64,000 nucleotides of DNA, from positions 73,666,869-73,730,868 of the forward strand of contig CM063502.1 in NCBI GenBank assembly GCA_032207245.1, written 5' to 3'. Positions within the stretch are counted from its first letter, which is position 1, and each line of letters opens with the position of its first letter. Shown in pieces: positions 62,347-64,000 of the stretch. The notes beneath the pieces are model-generated. The model searched no databases. It saw nothing but the letters and a program-made list of their open reading frames with translations, and was not told the origin of the DNA. The position numbers and the translations under genes were made by a program. The stretch comes from Pardosa pseudoannulata. Its lineage: Eukaryota > Arthropoda > Arachnida > Araneae > Lycosidae.

Positions 62347-64000
62347 AATATAGATCAGGCATGGCCAATCTTTGTGTATAAAAAATCTCCTTTTTCTCTT
62401 AAAAATGCGCTGCTATCTACCGGGTTTGGTTCGGTTTGTCATTTTATATTTCTTTTAAGTCAGTGCTCTTTAAATTTATTTTTATCTCAAAACCTATGTT
62501 AAGCTCTAAAATGTCAAAAGTTAATTTGCTTTTTACTTATAGCAGCGTTATCATTTATTATATTAGTAAAACAAACATTTATTCCAAATATTATGTCATA
62601 TTTATTACAAAAAAATGTGCAATTTAAGAGAATATTTAATCATTATCTTTTCATGTTTTCTCTTCAGATATCGTTTAAAAGTTATTTTCAGTTACATCAA
62701 ATACATAAAAGTAAACAATATTTCTTTGTTATTTACTCTTAGTTTCAGAATGTTCCCCTGAACAGCATTATTCAGCACCACATAGTTTGAGAAAACCTGC
62801 AGTTAACACTGTTAGGGAAAAAATATACTCTCACTAAAACTAATTGTAACACGAGTAAAAGACCACTTAAAATTTCTTCTAAAACGACTTCTTAAAAACA
62901 ACGAATAATGAAAACCCAAATTGTACGGGTCTTTTTCTGCTTGTCCCTGGGGTTCTTTCGTATAGTCTTTTGCAGACTTTCAATAATTGACTGTAGATCA
63001 TAAGTAAAAAAATCAACTATTGCCACAGCTAAAATGGATAAACAACCACTACGGCTGTTTTTATACTAGGAAAAAAATGCAAAACAAGGTAAACAATCTC
63101 TAATTCCTGCTTTAGAGGAAAAAAAATGAAGGAGGGAAAAGATAGAGTAATAAAAAAACTCATCCAGAAAGCTCATTATTTGCAAGAGATTAGTATGGTT
63201 AGATCACTCATGCGAATCCTCCTTGTACTAACGAGAATGAGTACTTTGATCTTCTAAGATAATTCAAATGTTGTTCTATTTAGGTTTAGTTTGGTTTAGA
63301 GCGCTACGGCCTACTGTTTTTCCAACGAATGCTAATGAGACCGTTCTAATTAAGATTGGAAGAATTTTTTTAAATTTAGAGGAGGAATAAGAAACTAAAT
63401 TGGTTTAATTTTAAGAAAAAACTTTTATAGCACCAATTTAATCCTTGTTTGTTATTATGATGAAGGGTATGTTTTAGTTATTTTCTCTTATCTCAGAGCT
63501 TTGCCTTTTCGTTAAACACTGTAAAATACTTTGTATGGGTTGAAGTGTGTTTCGACTGTTCTGACTCTAGTTCTGTCAATATTCAATGCATGATTGAGAC
63601 ATGATCGAAGCCCTGAATTATGTGGGAGTAAACACAAAATTCTCATAGAGAAAACATTGAAAATTTTTTTAAATTTTGAATTAGATTAAAAGGATTCTTT
63701 TTACATAGAAGTTTTTTAATTTCCGTGAAGAATAAAAGCACAACTTTCAAACTACATCGCTTAAAAAATTTCTCATTAATATATTAGAAATGAATTTTGA
63801 GATCGATGCTACGTCAATATTTTACAGTGTCTGGTATAATAGCTAATAGTCATCTTAGAGACTTTTCTTTTTTACTTTACTTAAAACAGTGCAAAAAACG
63901 TATAGTTTCTTTCAGAAAGTATTGAAAGGAAATTTTCCTTGGCTACACATTATTAGTTACAGAAAACAGCAGCAGAGTTGGTCCGAGATAGTAGCGTCTA
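62347..64000. other. Non-coding single-copy sequence
   Basis: AT-rich DNA with no recognisable gene apart from a SINE fragment. The short frame 62436-62627 is Phe/Ser/Ile-rich with no known domain. CAGGCATGGCCAATC near 62356 is faintly like a hAT end, but no partner was found. Confidence 0.55.
63283..63337 (-). mobile_element. SINE 3' fragment
   Basis: GGTTTAGTTTGGTTTAGAGC, then GCTACGGCCTACTG and GCTAATGAGACCG match the reverse complement of the common SINE body and tail. The tRNA-like head is missing. Confidence 0.75.

Overview
The window looks like a piece of a large, AT-rich, transposon-loaded arthropod genome. A spider or other arachnid is my best guess, because the Tc1, Gypsy, BEL/Pao, Harbinger and tRNA-SINE families recall those of orb-weaving spiders; that is memory of the families, not a database result. 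I see no intact host gene. Every recognisable coding region belongs to a mobile element, and almost all are broken.

Layout. Positions 1-2050 are a higher-order satellite built on a short TATAGCGATAGT-like motif. Two 100-bp N blocks (10682-10781 and 36782-36881) cut the rest into three contigs that cover much the same locus in the same orientation. Contig 1 (to 10681) matches contig 2 from about 2423 onward (2423-10681 against 10786-19907). Contig 2 (10782-36781) matches contig 3 over 17143-36781 against 36882-61911. From 61912 to 64000 the sequence occurs once.

The locus in order: AT-rich DNA with internal tandem duplications; an ORF1-only LINE (contigs 1 and 2 only); a decayed Ty1/copia element; a decayed minus-strand Ty3/gypsy element with a SINE inside it; a PIF/Harbinger transposon with a spliced-looking transposase and a convergent second gene remnant; a composite inverted-repeat (foldback-like) element; an uncharacterised minus-strand ORF remnant; a Tc1/mariner pseudogene; and a non-coding stretch with a 30-bp perfect palindrome.

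The copies differ mainly by clean insertions, several with target-site duplications (TSDs) and an empty site visible in another contig. These are a hAT derivative (14137-14988, 8-bp TSD), the half-LINE (19040-20845, about 12-bp TSD), a BEL/Pao element (46621-52336, 5-bp TSD), two SINEs (35727-35905 and 54740-54921), a 924-bp insert in or beside Tc1 (59144-60067) and an insert of about 510 bp in the foldback element (about 55480-55988). The simplest reading is allelic contigs scaffolded in series (false duplication). However, contigs 1, 2 and 3 carry three different combinations of insertions, so a pooled sample or a true tandem segmental duplication is not excluded.
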